Source of the DNA: CAJCIS01 sp965276755
GTDB taxonomy: Bacteria > Pseudomonadota > Alphaproteobacteria > Acetobacterales > Acetobacteraceae
Assembly (NCBI GenBank): GCA_965276755.1
Contig: OZ255625.1
Coordinates: forward strand, 2,108,001-2,172,000
Reading direction: 5' to 3'
Length of the DNA: 64,000 bases
How positions within the stretch are numbered: the stretch's first letter is position 1; every line of letters starts with the position of its first letter. Positions 42,430-50,975 of this stretch are shown in pieces. The notes below the pieces were generated by a model that saw nothing but the letters and a program-made list of their open reading frames with translations, was not told where the DNA came from and ran no database searches. Made by a program: the position numbers and the translations under genes.

Positions 42430-42584
42430 CTGGGGGAATGGTGCTTGGGCGGACCGGCGCATGCGCCGGTTTTTTCCGCCCAAGCCCCCCAGACTCCCCG
42501 TCGTTAGTTTGGACCCGACGGTTGGGACAGCTTGGACTTAACGAATGACGGGGGGTTTGAGGGGAATGGCACATTCCCTCCAAT
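42430..42584. repeat. R1 repeat, inverted pair with a modified left arm
   Basis: Left arm 42431-42505 has the usual ends (CTGGGGGAATGG... and ...CCCCCCAGACTCCCCGTC). Its centre has been replaced by a longer GC stem, which is listed separately as a terminator. The right arm (42547-42582) is standard. The pair lies between TIGR02302 and the MNT gene and fills most of that 231-bp gap. Confidence 0.75.
42453..42475 (+). terminator. Rho-independent terminator after TIGR02302
   Basis: ACCGGCGCATGCGCCGGT is a perfect GC-rich palindrome followed by TTTTTT, the classic intrinsic terminator form. It is about 75 bp after the TIGR02302 stop and would end the lysA operon transcript. It is nested in the left arm of an R1 repeat. 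Confidence 0.8.
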
Positions 42585-42610
42585 CTTCCTTGCAGAAGGA
42601 CGTTTTGATC

Positions 42611-42907
42611 GTGAATCGTGAGCAGGCTATTGCCACGCTACGCGCCCACGAGCCGGACCTGCGCAGGCGTGGAGTCCTGCATGCGGCCCTGTTCGGTTCT
42701 GTCGCACGTGGCGACGCGCGGCCGGATAGCGACCTCGACATCATGATTGACATTGATGCGGAGGCGCATGTCGGCGTGTGGGGTTACGCCGGGATCACGG
42801 AATATATCGCTACCCTGTTTACCGTCCGTGTTGACGTATCGAGCCGTGACGGCCTTAAGCCGCTTGTGAGGCCCAGCGCGGAGCGCGACTCGATTTATGC
42901 TTTCTGA
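42611..42907 (+). CDS. mntA: MNT-type nucleotidyltransferase, antitoxin of a HEPN/MNT module
   Basis: A 98-aa minimal nucleotidyltransferase. GSVARGDARPDSDLDIMIDI is the GSx(10)DxD catalytic motif. The GTG at 42611 follows AGAAGGA by ten bases and gives a typical VNREQAIATLRAH start; a TTG at 42605 is possible. In known MntA-HepT systems the MNT enzyme adds AMP residues to the HEPN toxin near its active site and so blocks it. The following gene is the matching HEPN protein but is frameshifted. The stop overlaps its start. Confidence 0.88.
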   Translation: MNREQAIATLRAHEPDLRRRGVLHAALFGSVARGDARPDSDLDIMIDIDAEAHVGVWGYAGITEYIATLFTVRVDVSSRDGLKPLVRPSAERDSIYAF

Positions 42908-43272
42908 CCGTGTGCGACTTGACCTATCTGATATTCGAGAAAACATTGAATTGGCCCGTGAGTTTACCGCGGGCATGACATTGGAGGGCCTTCAAGGCAG
43001 ACCGCCGCACCTTCTATGCCGTCAAGCGCTGCCTGGAGATCGTATCGGAAGCCTCCCGCCGCCTTACCAAGGAGGTTAAGAACCGGCATCCCACAATTGA
43101 ATGGCAGCAAATGGCGGCCGCGGGAAATATATACCGCCATGAATACAGGAACGTGGAGGAGACGATGGTCTGGGACACGGTGCAGCGCCACCTCATGCCG
43201 CTCCTGATCGCGATTGAAGAAGAGATCGCCGTGGCAGGGATAGCTGAGATCACGTCTGGACCGGAGCCGTAG
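42897..43272 (+). pseudogene. hepT: HEPN (DUF86, HepT-like) toxin with a frameshift
   Basis: The first frame reads LSDRVRLDLSDIRENIELAR up to MTLEG at about 42987. The family sequence then continues one base on as AFKADRRTFYAVKRCLEIVS and later IYRHEYRNVEE, ending at the TAG at 43270-43272. The HEPN RNase motif (R-x-x-x-H-x-Y-like, YRHEY) is in the second part. One extra G in GGAGGGCC would explain the break; with GAGGCC the frame is continuous. Either the toxin is inactivated or the base is a sequencing error. The start overlaps the mntA stop by eleven bases. Confidence 0.8.
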
Positions 43273-43461
43273 CTAATGGATAGAATCTAACACTTGGTGC
43301 CGGCCGATTTTGGGCGAACGGCCCTGCTCCCTCCCAGGCCGAACAAACGGCTGGACTCTTTGGTGTGATTTTATCTACTAGATAGCAACCGGAACAAAAA
43401 TTACTGACTGTGAAAACATGTGGATCGTTGGCCCTCCTGGGCCAGTCACACTCAGCCATCG

Positions 43462-43749
43462 TCAAGGTAAATGGCGTTCAATATCCATCGCGACGTGAAG
43501 CACGCGAGCAATCGTCAGGAGATCGGCGGCAGCGTCCACGTGCACAATCAGATAGTGCGATCGGACACGCAAGGCGCGGAACGAACCTTTTAACGCCTGC
43601 GCGCAAGACGGATCTGCGCTCACCAGCTTCGCCGCGTCCCGCAAATCCGCCAAATACCGCCCTGCAACATCGTGCCCCCAACGCCCTACGGAGAACCGCC
43701 GAATCTCATGTAATTCCTTCCGGGCAAGCCTGGACCAGGCAAGCTTCAC
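43462..43749 (-). CDS. parE: RelE/ParE family toxin
   Basis: A 95-aa protein of the ParE/RelE fold. WSRLARKELHEIRRFSVGRWG, AGRYLADLRDAAKLV, GSFRALRVRSHYLIVHVDAAADLLTIARVLHVAMDIERHL is the standard succession, with the C-terminal YLIVH...I.RVLH strand. ParE toxins poison gyrase; some RelE relatives cut mRNA. Here the R-x-L-H-x-x-M-D ending favours ParE. The start overlaps the stop of the antitoxin gene (ATGA). The module lies between a broken HEPN/MNT system and icd. Confidence 0.88.
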   Translation of the reverse strand: MKLAWSRLARKELHEIRRFSVGRWGHDVAGRYLADLRDAAKLVSADPSCAQALKGSFRALRVRSHYLIVHVDAAADLLTIARVLHVAMDIERHLP

Positions 43750-43994
43750 CCGCGCGCCCGCGTATCCTCGACAAAAGCATCGATATCGAACCCGTCATCG
43801 ATGCCGCTCGCCATTCCTTCCTCGCCCAGCGCCGCAAGCCGATCAACCACCCGCGCATCTTCCGCCAGCCGCCATAGCCCCGCGCGGCAAGCCTCCGACA
43901 AATCCTGAAAGCGCCCATCCGCGACCAGCCGCAAGCCAATCTCCTCGGCCGATCCCAACCGCACCTGCGCCAAACCGTCGCGCGTCACAGGCAT
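43746..43994 (-). CDS. parD: ParD-type antitoxin
   Basis: An 82-aa protein from ATG 43994, after a strong ribosome site (AGGAGGTGGTC). The short N-terminal part with VRLGSAEEIGLRLVADGRFQDLSEACRAGLWRLAED is a ribbon-helix-helix-like ParD pattern (GRFxxxSEAxRAGLR-L). The acidic tail (GIDDGFDIDAFVED) would wrap the toxin. It precedes and overlaps parE in the usual order and should repress its own promoter, which lies in the gap before icd. Confidence 0.85.
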   Translation of the reverse strand: MPVTRDGLAQVRLGSAEEIGLRLVADGRFQDLSEACRAGLWRLAEDARVVDRLAALGEEGMASGIDDGFDIDAFVEDTRARG

Positions 43995-44121
43995 GACCAC
44001 CTCCTGTTCATCAAGCGCAATGTAGCACGAACGCCGGTCCAAGCGAGCGCCCCAACCCGCTTTGCACCCTCCGCCTACCACCCCTAAACTCCCCCAACAC
44101 GCCCAAGGACCCTCACGCCCC

Positions 44122-45135
44122 ATGGCCATCCCAGCCACCCTGATCCCCGGCGACGGCATCGGCCCCGAAATCATGGCCAGCGTGCGCGAAATCATGGCAG
44201 CCCTTGGCTCCCCCTTCGATTGGGACGAACAGCAAGCCGGCCTGGGCGCAATTGCCACCCACGGAGACCCGCTGCCGAAATCCACGCTGGACAGCATCCG
44301 CGCCACCAAGCTCGCCCTGAAAGGCCCGCTCACCACCCCCATCGGCGGCGGCTTCAAATCCGTCAACGTCGAACTGCGCCGAGAATTCGAGCTCTTCGCC
44401 AACCTTCGCCCCGCCACCACCCTGATCCCAGGCGGCCGTTACGAAAACATCGACATCACCCTGGTGCGCGAAAACCTCGACGGTTTCTACGCCGCCTTCG
44501 AGCACTACATGCCCGTGGGTGATGACCACAAAGCCGTGGCCTTCTCCGCCGGCTTCAACACCCGCGCCGGCTGCCAGCGAATCATCCGTTACGCCTTCGA
44601 ATACGCCGTTGCGCACAACAGAAAGAAGGTCACGATCGTCCACAAGGCCAACATCCTCAAGGCGCTGACAGGCATCTTCCTGGACGCCGGCCGAGACATC
44701 GCCCCCGAATACGCCGGCCGCGTCGAAATGGACGAACGCATCGTGGACGCCTGCGCCATGCAGCTCGTCCTCAACCCCTGGCAGTTCGACGTGATCGCCA
44801 CCACAAACCTGTTCGGCGATATCCTCTCAGATCTCATCGCTGGCCTGATCGGCGGCCTGGGCCTCGCACCAGGCGGCAATATCGGCACCAATGCCGCCAT
44901 TTTCGAAGCCGTGCACGGATCGGCACCCGACATCGCCGGCCGGGGCGTGGCCAACCCCGCCGCCCTACTGCTTGCCGCGGCCATGATGCTGGATCACGCC
45001 AAGCTCGCCGAAGAAGGCAACCGCCTCCGCGAGGCGGTGCGCACTGCCATCGTCGATGACAACGTGCGCACGCGAGACCTTGGCGGCACCGCCAGCACGG
45101 CCGACATCACCCGCGCCATCCTCGGCCGCCTGTGA
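44122..45135 (+). CDS. icd: NAD-type isocitrate dehydrogenase (isocitrate/isopropylmalate family)
   Basis: A 337-aa beta-decarboxylating dehydrogenase. TLIPGDGIGPEI at the N-terminus, ELFANLRPA with the substrate Arg pair, LVRENLDGFYAAFEHY, KANILK, and NLFGDILSDLIAGLIGGLGLAPGGNIG are present, with AIFEAVHGSAPDIAGRGVANP at the cofactor site. The short form with EHY after the RENxxGFY block resembles homo-oligomeric NAD-dependent isocitrate dehydrogenases of acetic acid bacteria rather than LeuB. ATG 44122 starts the family sequence; 44062 adds 20 unrelated residues. A TCA-cycle enzyme, probably monocistronic. Confidence 0.9.
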   Translation: MAIPATLIPGDGIGPEIMASVREIMAALGSPFDWDEQQAGLGAIATHGDPLPKSTLDSIRATKLALKGPLTTPIGGGFKSVNVELRREFELFANLRPATTLIPGGRYENIDITLVRENLDGFYAAFEHYMPVGDDHKAVAFSAGFNTRAGCQRIIRYAFEYAVAHNRKKVTIVHKANILKALTGIFLDAGRDIAPEYAGRVEMDERIVDACAMQLVLNPWQFDVIATTNLFGDILSDLIAGLIGGLGLAPGGNIGTNAAIFEAVHGSAPDIAGRGVANPAALLLAAAMMLDHAKLAEEGNRLREAVRTAIVDDNVRTRDLGGTASTADITRAILGRL

Positions 45136-45144
45136 TCGTGCTTA

Positions 45145-45238
45145 TACCAACCGGCGTTGAAACTGACACATGATCAAGGCGAGAAAAATTGGGGAGATGC
45201 CTTACTCTGAAAGTCAATCTTTCTGCTGGCTGGTATTA
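45145..45238. repeat. R4 repeat (imperfect inverted pair)
   Basis: 45200-45238 (CCTTACTCTGAAAGTCAATC...GGCTGGTATTA) is the reverse complement, 37 of 39 bases, of 60225-60263. Upstream, TTATACCAACCGGCG and on (45149-45186) is a weaker inverted partner, so the unit could be a small palindromic element. Its right edge is the TAA stop of the following gene. Confidence 0.65.
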
Positions 45239-45943
45239 CCTGATCAACGGATTGACATTATATGAAAAACCCCAGCTCACAGGCACGAATTGCTGGATGT
45301 GCTGGTTCACCCACACATAGGCCTCGGCCACATCCGTGCGCGGAACGATCACCACGTCATAAGGGCGCAATGTCACATCCGCCCCCGGGTCGCGCCCGCG
45401 CACGGCACCGGCGTAATCGGCGGCGAAAACCTGCGGCTGGTCAGCCGGACCGCGCCGCACGATCAGCACGCCCGTGGTATCGCCCGTGACGCGCACCCCG
45501 CCGGCGCGCGAGAGCGCCTGCAGCAGCGTGGGCGGCGGCCCGGGTGTGGTCAGTTCGCCCGGCGTGAAAACCTCGCCCGCGACATAGACCCGCACGGGCG
45601 CGTAGCTCTTCACGCCCACGGTCATGCGCGGCTCGCGCAATTCGGCATTATAGATCGTGCGCAGCGCCGCGGCCACCTGCTCCGGCGTCTGCCCCGCCGC
45701 CGGCACGGCCTGGGCGAGCGTGGTGGTGATGCGCCCATCGGGGCGGACTGTTACGTCCTCGTTCAGCTCTGGCGTGTCGAACAGCCGGATGGCAAGCGTG
45801 TCGCCGACCTGGACCTGGTAGGAAGTGGCCGCGGCTTCTCGCGGCACGGCGGGGATGGGTGCCCTGGCGGCGCAACCCGGCAAGCAGAGCACGGCCATCG
45901 CGAAAATGGATTTTAGCGGGCGAATCACGCGACTATAAAACAT
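45236..45943 (-). CDS. Polysaccharide export lipoprotein (Wza/OMA family)
   Basis: A 235-aa outer-membrane lipoprotein candidate. Signal with lipobox VLCLPGC near residue 24, then a Poly_export domain (YQVQVGDTLAIRLFDTPELNEDVTVRPDGRITT) and an SLBB-like domain (VYVAGEVFTPGELTTPGPPPTLLQALSRAGGV). C-terminal ADVTLRPYDVVIVPRT completes the pattern. Such proteins form the outer-membrane channel for capsule or exopolysaccharide export; this one is shorter than Wza (about 380 aa) and may lack the C-terminal membrane helix. No polymerase or co-polymerase gene is adjacent. Start 45943; 45898 is also possible. Confidence 0.85.
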   Translation of the reverse strand: MFYSRVIRPLKSIFAMAVLCLPGCAARAPIPAVPREAAATSYQVQVGDTLAIRLFDTPELNEDVTVRPDGRITTTLAQAVPAAGQTPEQVAAALRTIYNAELREPRMTVGVKSYAPVRVYVAGEVFTPGELTTPGPPPTLLQALSRAGGVRVTGDTTGVLIVRRGPADQPQVFAADYAGAVRGRDPGADVTLRPYDVVIVPRTDVAEAYVWVNQHIQQFVPVSWGFSYNVNPLIR

Positions 45944-46012
45944 TGCCGGGACGGCACAATCAAGGGTTGTGCGTGATGGGCACGCTCCACCCTGCTCGGT
46001 CGCCTGGATCGC

Positions 46013-47896
46013 TCAAGCCGCACCCTCATCCAGCAGCGCGCCCAATTTCTCAAATACCGCCGACACCGGCGCCCGCAAATCCCCACCACCAACGATCTGC
46101 GCCGCACTCAACGCCAGCCTCAACCCGCCAATCCCATCGGCCAGCACCACCGGCTGACCAATCAGGCACGCTCCCCCGGACAAATCACCCGCCAGCGCCC
46201 GATAGATCGGCCGCAGCCCATCTGCACTCAACGCACGACCGCGCCCGCGCACCGAAAAAGTCAGCACGCTAGGCCGGTCAGACCACCCACACCCGTCCGG
46301 CCGAGGTGCCGGCACCAACTGCACCCGCCGCTCGCGCATCATTGCCGCGCGCATCTGCCCGCCGGCGCGATCGATTGCCGCGCGCACGTCGCCGGCTGCC
46401 ATCCCGGCAAAGTCGCGCATATGCGCGAGTGCGGCCGCCCAGCGAAGCAGCAACCCGGGACATCGGCGTGAAACAGTCCCGTCCGACAGGCTGGCATAGG
46501 CGCCCAACCCGTCCGGCACCCGCCCGCCCCCGGCGATGCGCTGCAAGCGCCTGCGCGGAAACAGAATTGCGCCGCAAAAGCCCGGCGCGCCGAAGAATTT
46601 GGAGCCCGTGATCAGCACCGGCCAACCCCGCTCCAGATAACGCCGCACCAGCGCGGGCTCAATGCGCAACTGGCACGCGTCCACCACGATATCCAGCCGC
46701 TCACCAAAACGATCCGCCAGCAGATCGAGCGCCAGGAGGCCAGGTGCGGCCAGCCCCGTCTTGCTGCCGTCGATGGCGTGCAGCACCACGCGGCCGCGGC
46801 TGGCGGCGGCCTCGATCGCCGCCTCGCAATCGGCGGCAACGGCGTCAGGCGTGCGCGGCGCACCGGCGCCATCACGAAGCGCGACGCTGACCAGCGAGAG
46901 TCCTGGCGGAAAACCTTCAACCGCGCCGCCCTTCTCGACCACCTGGCCGGACGCGGTGCACGGCGCGAAATGGCGCCCCTGCACGGCTTCGGGCACACCG
47001 CTGCCTGTCTCGGACGGGGTCATCAGCACGGTGGTCATCGTCTGGCGCGGCCGCTCGGCCGCCAGCAGCCCGGTTAGCAGCAGGGTGGCGTCCGTGCCAG
47101 AGGCGGCGAGCACGGCTTCGGCGATGTCGGCCACGTCCAGATGCACCAGCAGCTCGGCCACGATCTGATCGGACGCACGGGCCAGCACGTCATCCGGGGC
47201 CGCGACGCAGCTTGCCGCAATCAGGTCCTGGCGCACGGCCTCAGCCGCGGCAAAAGCGGGCTGCGAGATGATCGAAGCCGTGCAAGAACTGAAGCTGATC
47301 ACATGCGGCGCCGGGTAGGGTGGGCAGAGGTAGCGGTTCAGCCCGGTCTGGCGGTCCAGCGTCAGTCGATCGTCCCCGCCTGCGGTCAGCAGCGCCTCGG
47401 TGGGAGCGGCCAGGTGCCACAGGCGGGCGACCATCTCCAGCGCCGCAAGATCGGGCGCTGGCTCGTCGCTTGCCGTGGCTTCGGCCAGCAGGCGCCAGCA
47501 GGCGGCGAGTTGGGCGATCGGCGGTAGCGGGCCGGCCAGGCGGCGCATCAGCGCTACGATGGGATCCTCCAACGCAGCGTCGCGCTCGGCGCGCGGCAAG
47601 ACGGCCAGGAACATGCCGGCGGCCCTGGCGGCGAGCAGTGTGGCCGTGGCATGGCAAAGGCCGGGGATGGTGCGCAGCAAGGCGTGCTCCATGCCGAAGC
47701 GCAGCAGCACCAGCGCGCCGGCGCGCCCGGCAAGACCGGGGTCCACGCGCAACCGGCCGGGCTCTGTCGTAAGCCCTATGCGGCCTGCGGTGTGCGCCAC
47801 GCCTATGCGAAGGCGCGCCCGCAGCGGGGCCAGGGCCGGATGATCGATGTCGTGCGGCAGCCCTTGGCCATCCGCCGCCCCCAACAGCATGCTCAC
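46013..47896 (-). CDS. Large protein with a class V aminotransferase-like PLP fold, function unknown
   Basis: A 627-aa soluble protein. Residues 1 to about 190 are a helical, Ala/Leu-rich region with no known domain. From about 190 the text follows a PLP-dependent class V aminotransferase/cysteine desulfurase-like layout. ASGTDATLLLTGLLAAER recalls the phosphate-binding GATEA-type loop, LDIVVDACQLRIEP has the Asp that would contact the pyridine nitrogen, and ITGSKFFGAPGFCGAILF has a Lys in the Schiff-base position. The substrate is unknown, and a catalytic assignment rests on these motifs only. Its downstream neighbour is the polysaccharide-export lipoprotein; a link is possible but unsupported. 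Confidence 0.6.
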   Translation of the reverse strand: MSMLLGAADGQGLPHDIDHPALAPLRARLRIGVAHTAGRIGLTTEPGRLRVDPGLAGRAGALVLLRFGMEHALLRTIPGLCHATATLLAARAAGMFLAVLPRAERDAALEDPIVALMRRLAGPLPPIAQLAACWRLLAEATASDEPAPDLAALEMVARLWHLAAPTEALLTAGGDDRLTLDRQTGLNRYLCPPYPAPHVISFSSCTASIISQPAFAAAEAVRQDLIAASCVAAPDDVLARASDQIVAELLVHLDVADIAEAVLAASGTDATLLLTGLLAAERPRQTMTTVLMTPSETGSGVPEAVQGRHFAPCTASGQVVEKGGAVEGFPPGLSLVSVALRDGAGAPRTPDAVAADCEAAIEAAASRGRVVLHAIDGSKTGLAAPGLLALDLLADRFGERLDIVVDACQLRIEPALVRRYLERGWPVLITGSKFFGAPGFCGAILFPRRRLQRIAGGGRVPDGLGAYASLSDGTVSRRCPGLLLRWAAALAHMRDFAGMAAGDVRAAIDRAGGQMRAAMMRERRVQLVPAPRPDGCGWSDRPSVLTFSVRGRGRALSADGLRPIYRALAGDLSGGACLIGQPVVLADGIGGLRLALSAAQIVGGGDLRAPVSAVFEKLGALLDEGAA

Positions 47897-47990
47897 CCTT
47901 GTCCCAATCCGTCAGGCCGCGACACGGCCCGATTCGTCCGCTCGTGGCCTGTTTCGCGCAAGCGGGTGACGTTTGGCAATGTGCGGGGTT

Positions 47991-48182
47991 TCAACGCGGG
48001 CTTGCCGCGACGGGCGCGCAGTTGGTGCGGCCTGAGGCCAGGCAGTCCTGCGTGGCCGAGGCGCCACCCAGCACATGCGCCAGCCACAGGCCGCCAAGGA
48101 CGAGCAGGACAACGACGCCGAGCGCCGCTAGCGGGCCGCGGTTGGAGGATGGCTCGTCCTCGGGATCTTCAGCTTCGTTCAC
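47991..48182 (-). CDS. Small single-pass membrane protein
   Basis: A 63-aa protein: acidic N-terminus (NEAEDPEDEPSSNRG), one membrane helix (LAALGVVVLLVLGGLWLAHVL), and a periplasmic tail with two Cys (QDCLASGRTNCAPV). The DCxxSGRxNC ending looks like that of conserved small proteins in alphaproteobacteria, which supports its being real. Function unknown. It starts about 120 bp before the end of cysQ and ends upstream of the PLP-fold gene. Confidence 0.7.
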   Translation of the reverse strand: MNEAEDPEDEPSSNRGPLAALGVVVLLVLGGLWLAHVLGGASATQDCLASGRTNCAPVAASPR

Positions 48183-48250
48183 GCAGGCTCCAGTCCAACA
48201 ACGTCATGAAGCGACTGTGCAAACAATATGTTGTGCAGCGGGGGAAAAAG

Positions 48251-48291
48251 GCTGGCGGGAGATGTGCCATCCCCCCCCAGACCCCCCGTCT
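48251..48291. repeat. R1 repeat, single left-type arm after cysQ
   Basis: GGCGGGAGATGTGCCATCCCCCCCCAGACCCCCCGTC ends ten bases from the cysQ stop. It could terminate the cysD-cysNC-cysQ transcript. Confidence 0.8.
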
Positions 48292-48300
48292 ATTTCTAGG

Positions 48301-49068
48301 CTACTTCGCGTAAGCGGCGAAATGCGGATTGCGATAGTCGGGCTTTCCGTAAGTAAACGGTTCACCCTGCACGGTCGTGACCCGCCCGCCGGCCGCCGTC
48401 AGCACGGCGTGTCCCGCTGCAATATCCCACTCCATCGTGGTGCCGAGCCGCGGATAGAGATCGGCTTCGCCCGCCGCAATCAGGCACAATTTCAGCGAGC
48501 TGCCGGCTGAGCGAAATTCGGCCACCTGACGGCCGGCGAGGAAGGCGTCCATGGCCGAGGCGTCGCCATGGCTGCGTGATCCAACGACGGTCAGACCTGC
48601 TGCGGGCGTTCGGCGCGTGGCAATGGCGCGCGTGCCTTGTGCGTCCGTCAAGGTGGCGGTGCCCGGTCCAGCGCCGGCGTAGGTTTGCGCGCGCGCAGGA
48701 ATGACGACGACGCCGAGTATTGGCGCGCCGTGTTCGATCAAGGCGATGTTGACTGTGAATTCGCCGTTGCCGTTGATGAATTCCTTTGTGCCGTCCAGCG
48801 GATCGACGAGCCAGAAGCGATCGCCTGTCACGTCAGGTGTCAGGCCATTGGCGGCTTCTTCCTCGGAGACGACGGGGATGTCGGGCGTGAGCGCGCGCAG
48901 GCGCGGGAGGATGATGTCCTCGGCCGCCTGGTCGGCAGCGGTCACTGGGCTGCCATCGGCTTTGGCCGTGGCCGTCGTGCTGCCATAATAGGTCAGCGTG
49001 GCACGGCCGGCGTCTTCGGCGATGGGAATGATGGCTTGCAAGAGTGCGGGAAGATCGAGCGCCGTCAT
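48301..49068 (-). CDS. cysQ: 3'(2'),5'-bisphosphate nucleotidase
   Basis: A 255-aa FIG-superfamily phosphatase that removes the 3' phosphate from PAP/PAPS. SEEAAN (metal Glu), FWLVDPLDGTKEFINGNGEF (the DPxDGT motif), GSRSHGDASAMDAFL and MEWDIAAGHAVLTAAGG (WDxAAGxxI) are in the expected order. The start overlaps the cysNC stop, so it is the last gene of a cysD-cysNC-cysQ operon. It clears the PAP by-product and balances PAPS made by the upstream enzymes. Confidence 0.95.
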   Translation of the reverse strand: MTALDLPALLQAIIPIAEDAGRATLTYYGSTTATAKADGSPVTAADQAAEDIILPRLRALTPDIPVVSEEEAANGLTPDVTGDRFWLVDPLDGTKEFINGNGEFTVNIALIEHGAPILGVVVIPARAQTYAGAGPGTATLTDAQGTRAIATRRTPAAGLTVVGSRSHGDASAMDAFLAGRQVAEFRSAGSSLKLCLIAAGEADLYPRLGTTMEWDIAAGHAVLTAAGGRVTTVQGEPFTYGKPDYRNPHFAAYAK

Positions 49069-50975
49069 GCCTCGTTCCCGCGTAGCAGGCCGCGCGATTG
49101 AAGGGCGGCAACGATCTGCTCGGCGGCCTGTTCGGGCGAGGTGCTCGTGGTGTCGATGTGCAATTCGGGGCTTTCGGGCGCTTCGTAGGGCGAGGAAATG
49201 CCGGTGAAGTGCGGGATTTCGCCGCGGCGGGCTTTTTTGTAGAGGCCCTTGACATCGCGCGTTTCAGCGACGGCCAACGGCGTGTCCACGTGCACTTCGA
49301 GGAATTCGCCATCAGGCAGCAGGTCGCGCGCCATTTGCCGCTCGCTGCGGAAGGGCGAGATGAAGCTGACGAGCACGATCAGACCGGCATCCGTCATCAG
49401 GCGCGCGACTTCGGCGACGCGGCGGATGTTTTCGACGCGATCGGTGTCGGTAAAGCCGAGATCGCGATTGAGGCCGTGGCGGACGTTGTCGCCATCGAGC
49501 AGCGTGGTGTGGCGGCCCAGCGTGAAGAGGCGCTTTTCCACGAGGTTGGCGATGGTGGATTTGCCCGCGCCCGAGAGGCCGGTGAACCACAACACGGCGG
49601 ATTTTTGTGATTTCAGCGAGGCGCGCGCGATGCGCGTGACATCGACGGCCTGCCAGTGGATGTTCTGCGCCCGGCGAAGCGCGAAATGAATCAGGCCGGC
49701 GCCGACGGTCTCGTGGCTGAGGCGGTCGATCAGGATGAAGCCGCCGGTGTCGTGGTTGTCGGCGTAGGAGTCGAAGGCGACGGGCTGGTCCAGGCTGACG
49801 TTGGCCGTGGCGATTTCGTTGAGCTGCAATTCGCGCGCGGGAATTTGTTCGAGCGTGTTGACGTTGATCTTGTGCTTGAGCGTGGTGACGGAGGCCGAGA
49901 CGCTGCGCGTGCCTATTTTCAACAGATATGGGCGGCCGGGAAGCATCGGCTCGTCATTCATCCACACCAGCGTGACTTCGAACTGGTCGGAGACTTCTGC
50001 CGGGCTTTCGGCGGCGCAGATGATGTCGCCGCGCGAGCAATCGACTTCGTCTTCCAGCGTGATCGTGACCGACTGGCCGGCGGTGGCGTAAGGCAAATCG
50101 CCCGAGATCAGCACGCTGGCCACCCGGCTTTGCGTGGCCGCGGGCATGATTTTGACCGCATCGCCCGGGTGGATCGTGCCGCCGGCGATCATGCCGGAGA
50201 AGCCGCGGAAATCGAGGTTGGGGCGGTTGACCCATTGCACGGGCATGCGGAAGGGCGCCTCGCGCGAGGCGCGCGCGACTTCGACCGTCTCCAGATGCTG
50301 CATCAACGTAGGGCCGCGATACCACGACGTGTTGCCGCTTGGTTCGGTGATGTTATCGCCCGCGAGCGCGGAGATCGGGATGGGCACGATCTTTTCGATG
50401 TCGAGCTGTGCCGCAAAGGAGGAGTAATCACCGAGGATGCGGTCAAACACCTCCTTGCTGTAATTGACCAGATCCATCTTGTTGATCGCCAGCACCACGT
50501 TCTTGATGCCGATGAGCGAGACCAGGTAGCTGTGCCGCTTGGTCTGCGTCAGCACGCCGCGGCGCGCATCAATCAGGATCACGGCGAGATCGGCCGTCGA
50601 GGCGCCGGTGATCATGTTGCGCGTGTATTGTTCGTGGCCGGGTGTGTCGGCGACGATGAATTTGCGCTTGTCGGTCGAGAAAAAGCGGTAGGCGACATCG
50701 ATCGTGATGCCTTGCTCGCGCTCGGCGGCCAGGCCGTCCACAAGCAAGGCGAAATCGATGTTCTGGCCCTGCGTGCCCATGCGCCTGCTGTCGGCTTCCA
50801 GCGCCTCGAGCTGGTCTTCGAAAATCATCTTGCTGTCATAGAGCAGCCGGCCGATCAGGGTGGATTTGCCGTCATCGACGCTGCCGCACGTGATGAAGCG
50901 CAGCAGGCTCTTTGTTTCGTGCTGATGGAGATAGGCGTCGATGTCGGTGGCGATCAGGTCGCTGACATGGGCCAT
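49065..50975 (-). CDS. cysNC: Sulfate adenylyltransferase large subunit fused to adenylylsulfate kinase
   Basis: A 636-aa fusion. Residues about 20-440 are the CysN GTPase: GSVDDGKSTLIGRLLYDS (G1), DTPGHEQYTRNM (G3) and NKMDLVNY (G4), followed by beta-barrel domains. Residues about 455-630 are the APS kinase CysC: WFTGLSGAGKSTIANLVEKR (Walker A), LDGDNVRHGLNRDLGF and FISPFRSER. With CysD it forms APS from sulfate and ATP, then phosphorylates it to PAPS. The start overlaps the cysD stop (TGATG). Confidence 0.96.
   Translation of the reverse strand: MAHVSDLIATDIDAYLHQHETKSLLRFITCGSVDDGKSTLIGRLLYDSKMIFEDQLEALEADSRRMGTQGQNIDFALLVDGLAAEREQGITIDVAYRFFSTDKRKFIVADTPGHEQYTRNMITGASTADLAVILIDARRGVLTQTKRHSYLVSLIGIKNVVLAINKMDLVNYSKEVFDRILGDYSSFAAQLDIEKIVPIPISALAGDNITEPSGNTSWYRGPTLMQHLETVEVARASREAPFRMPVQWVNRPNLDFRGFSGMIAGGTIHPGDAVKIMPAATQSRVASVLISGDLPYATAGQSVTITLEDEVDCSRGDIICAAESPAEVSDQFEVTLVWMNDEPMLPGRPYLLKIGTRSVSASVTTLKHKINVNTLEQIPARELQLNEIATANVSLDQPVAFDSYADNHDTGGFILIDRLSHETVGAGLIHFALRRAQNIHWQAVDVTRIARASLKSQKSAVLWFTGLSGAGKSTIANLVEKRLFTLGRHTTLLDGDNVRHGLNRDLGFTDTDRVENIRRVAEVARLMTDAGLIVLVSFISPFRSERQMARDLLPDGEFLEVHVDTPLAVAETRDVKGLYKKARRGEIPHFTGISSPYEAPESPELHIDTTSTSPEQAAEQIVAALQSRGLLRGNEA

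Noticed and set aside
41216..42583. Minus-strand frame of 455 codons opposite TIGR02302
   Set aside because: His/Arg/Leu-rich shadow of the Gln/Glu-rich coding strand; no motifs.
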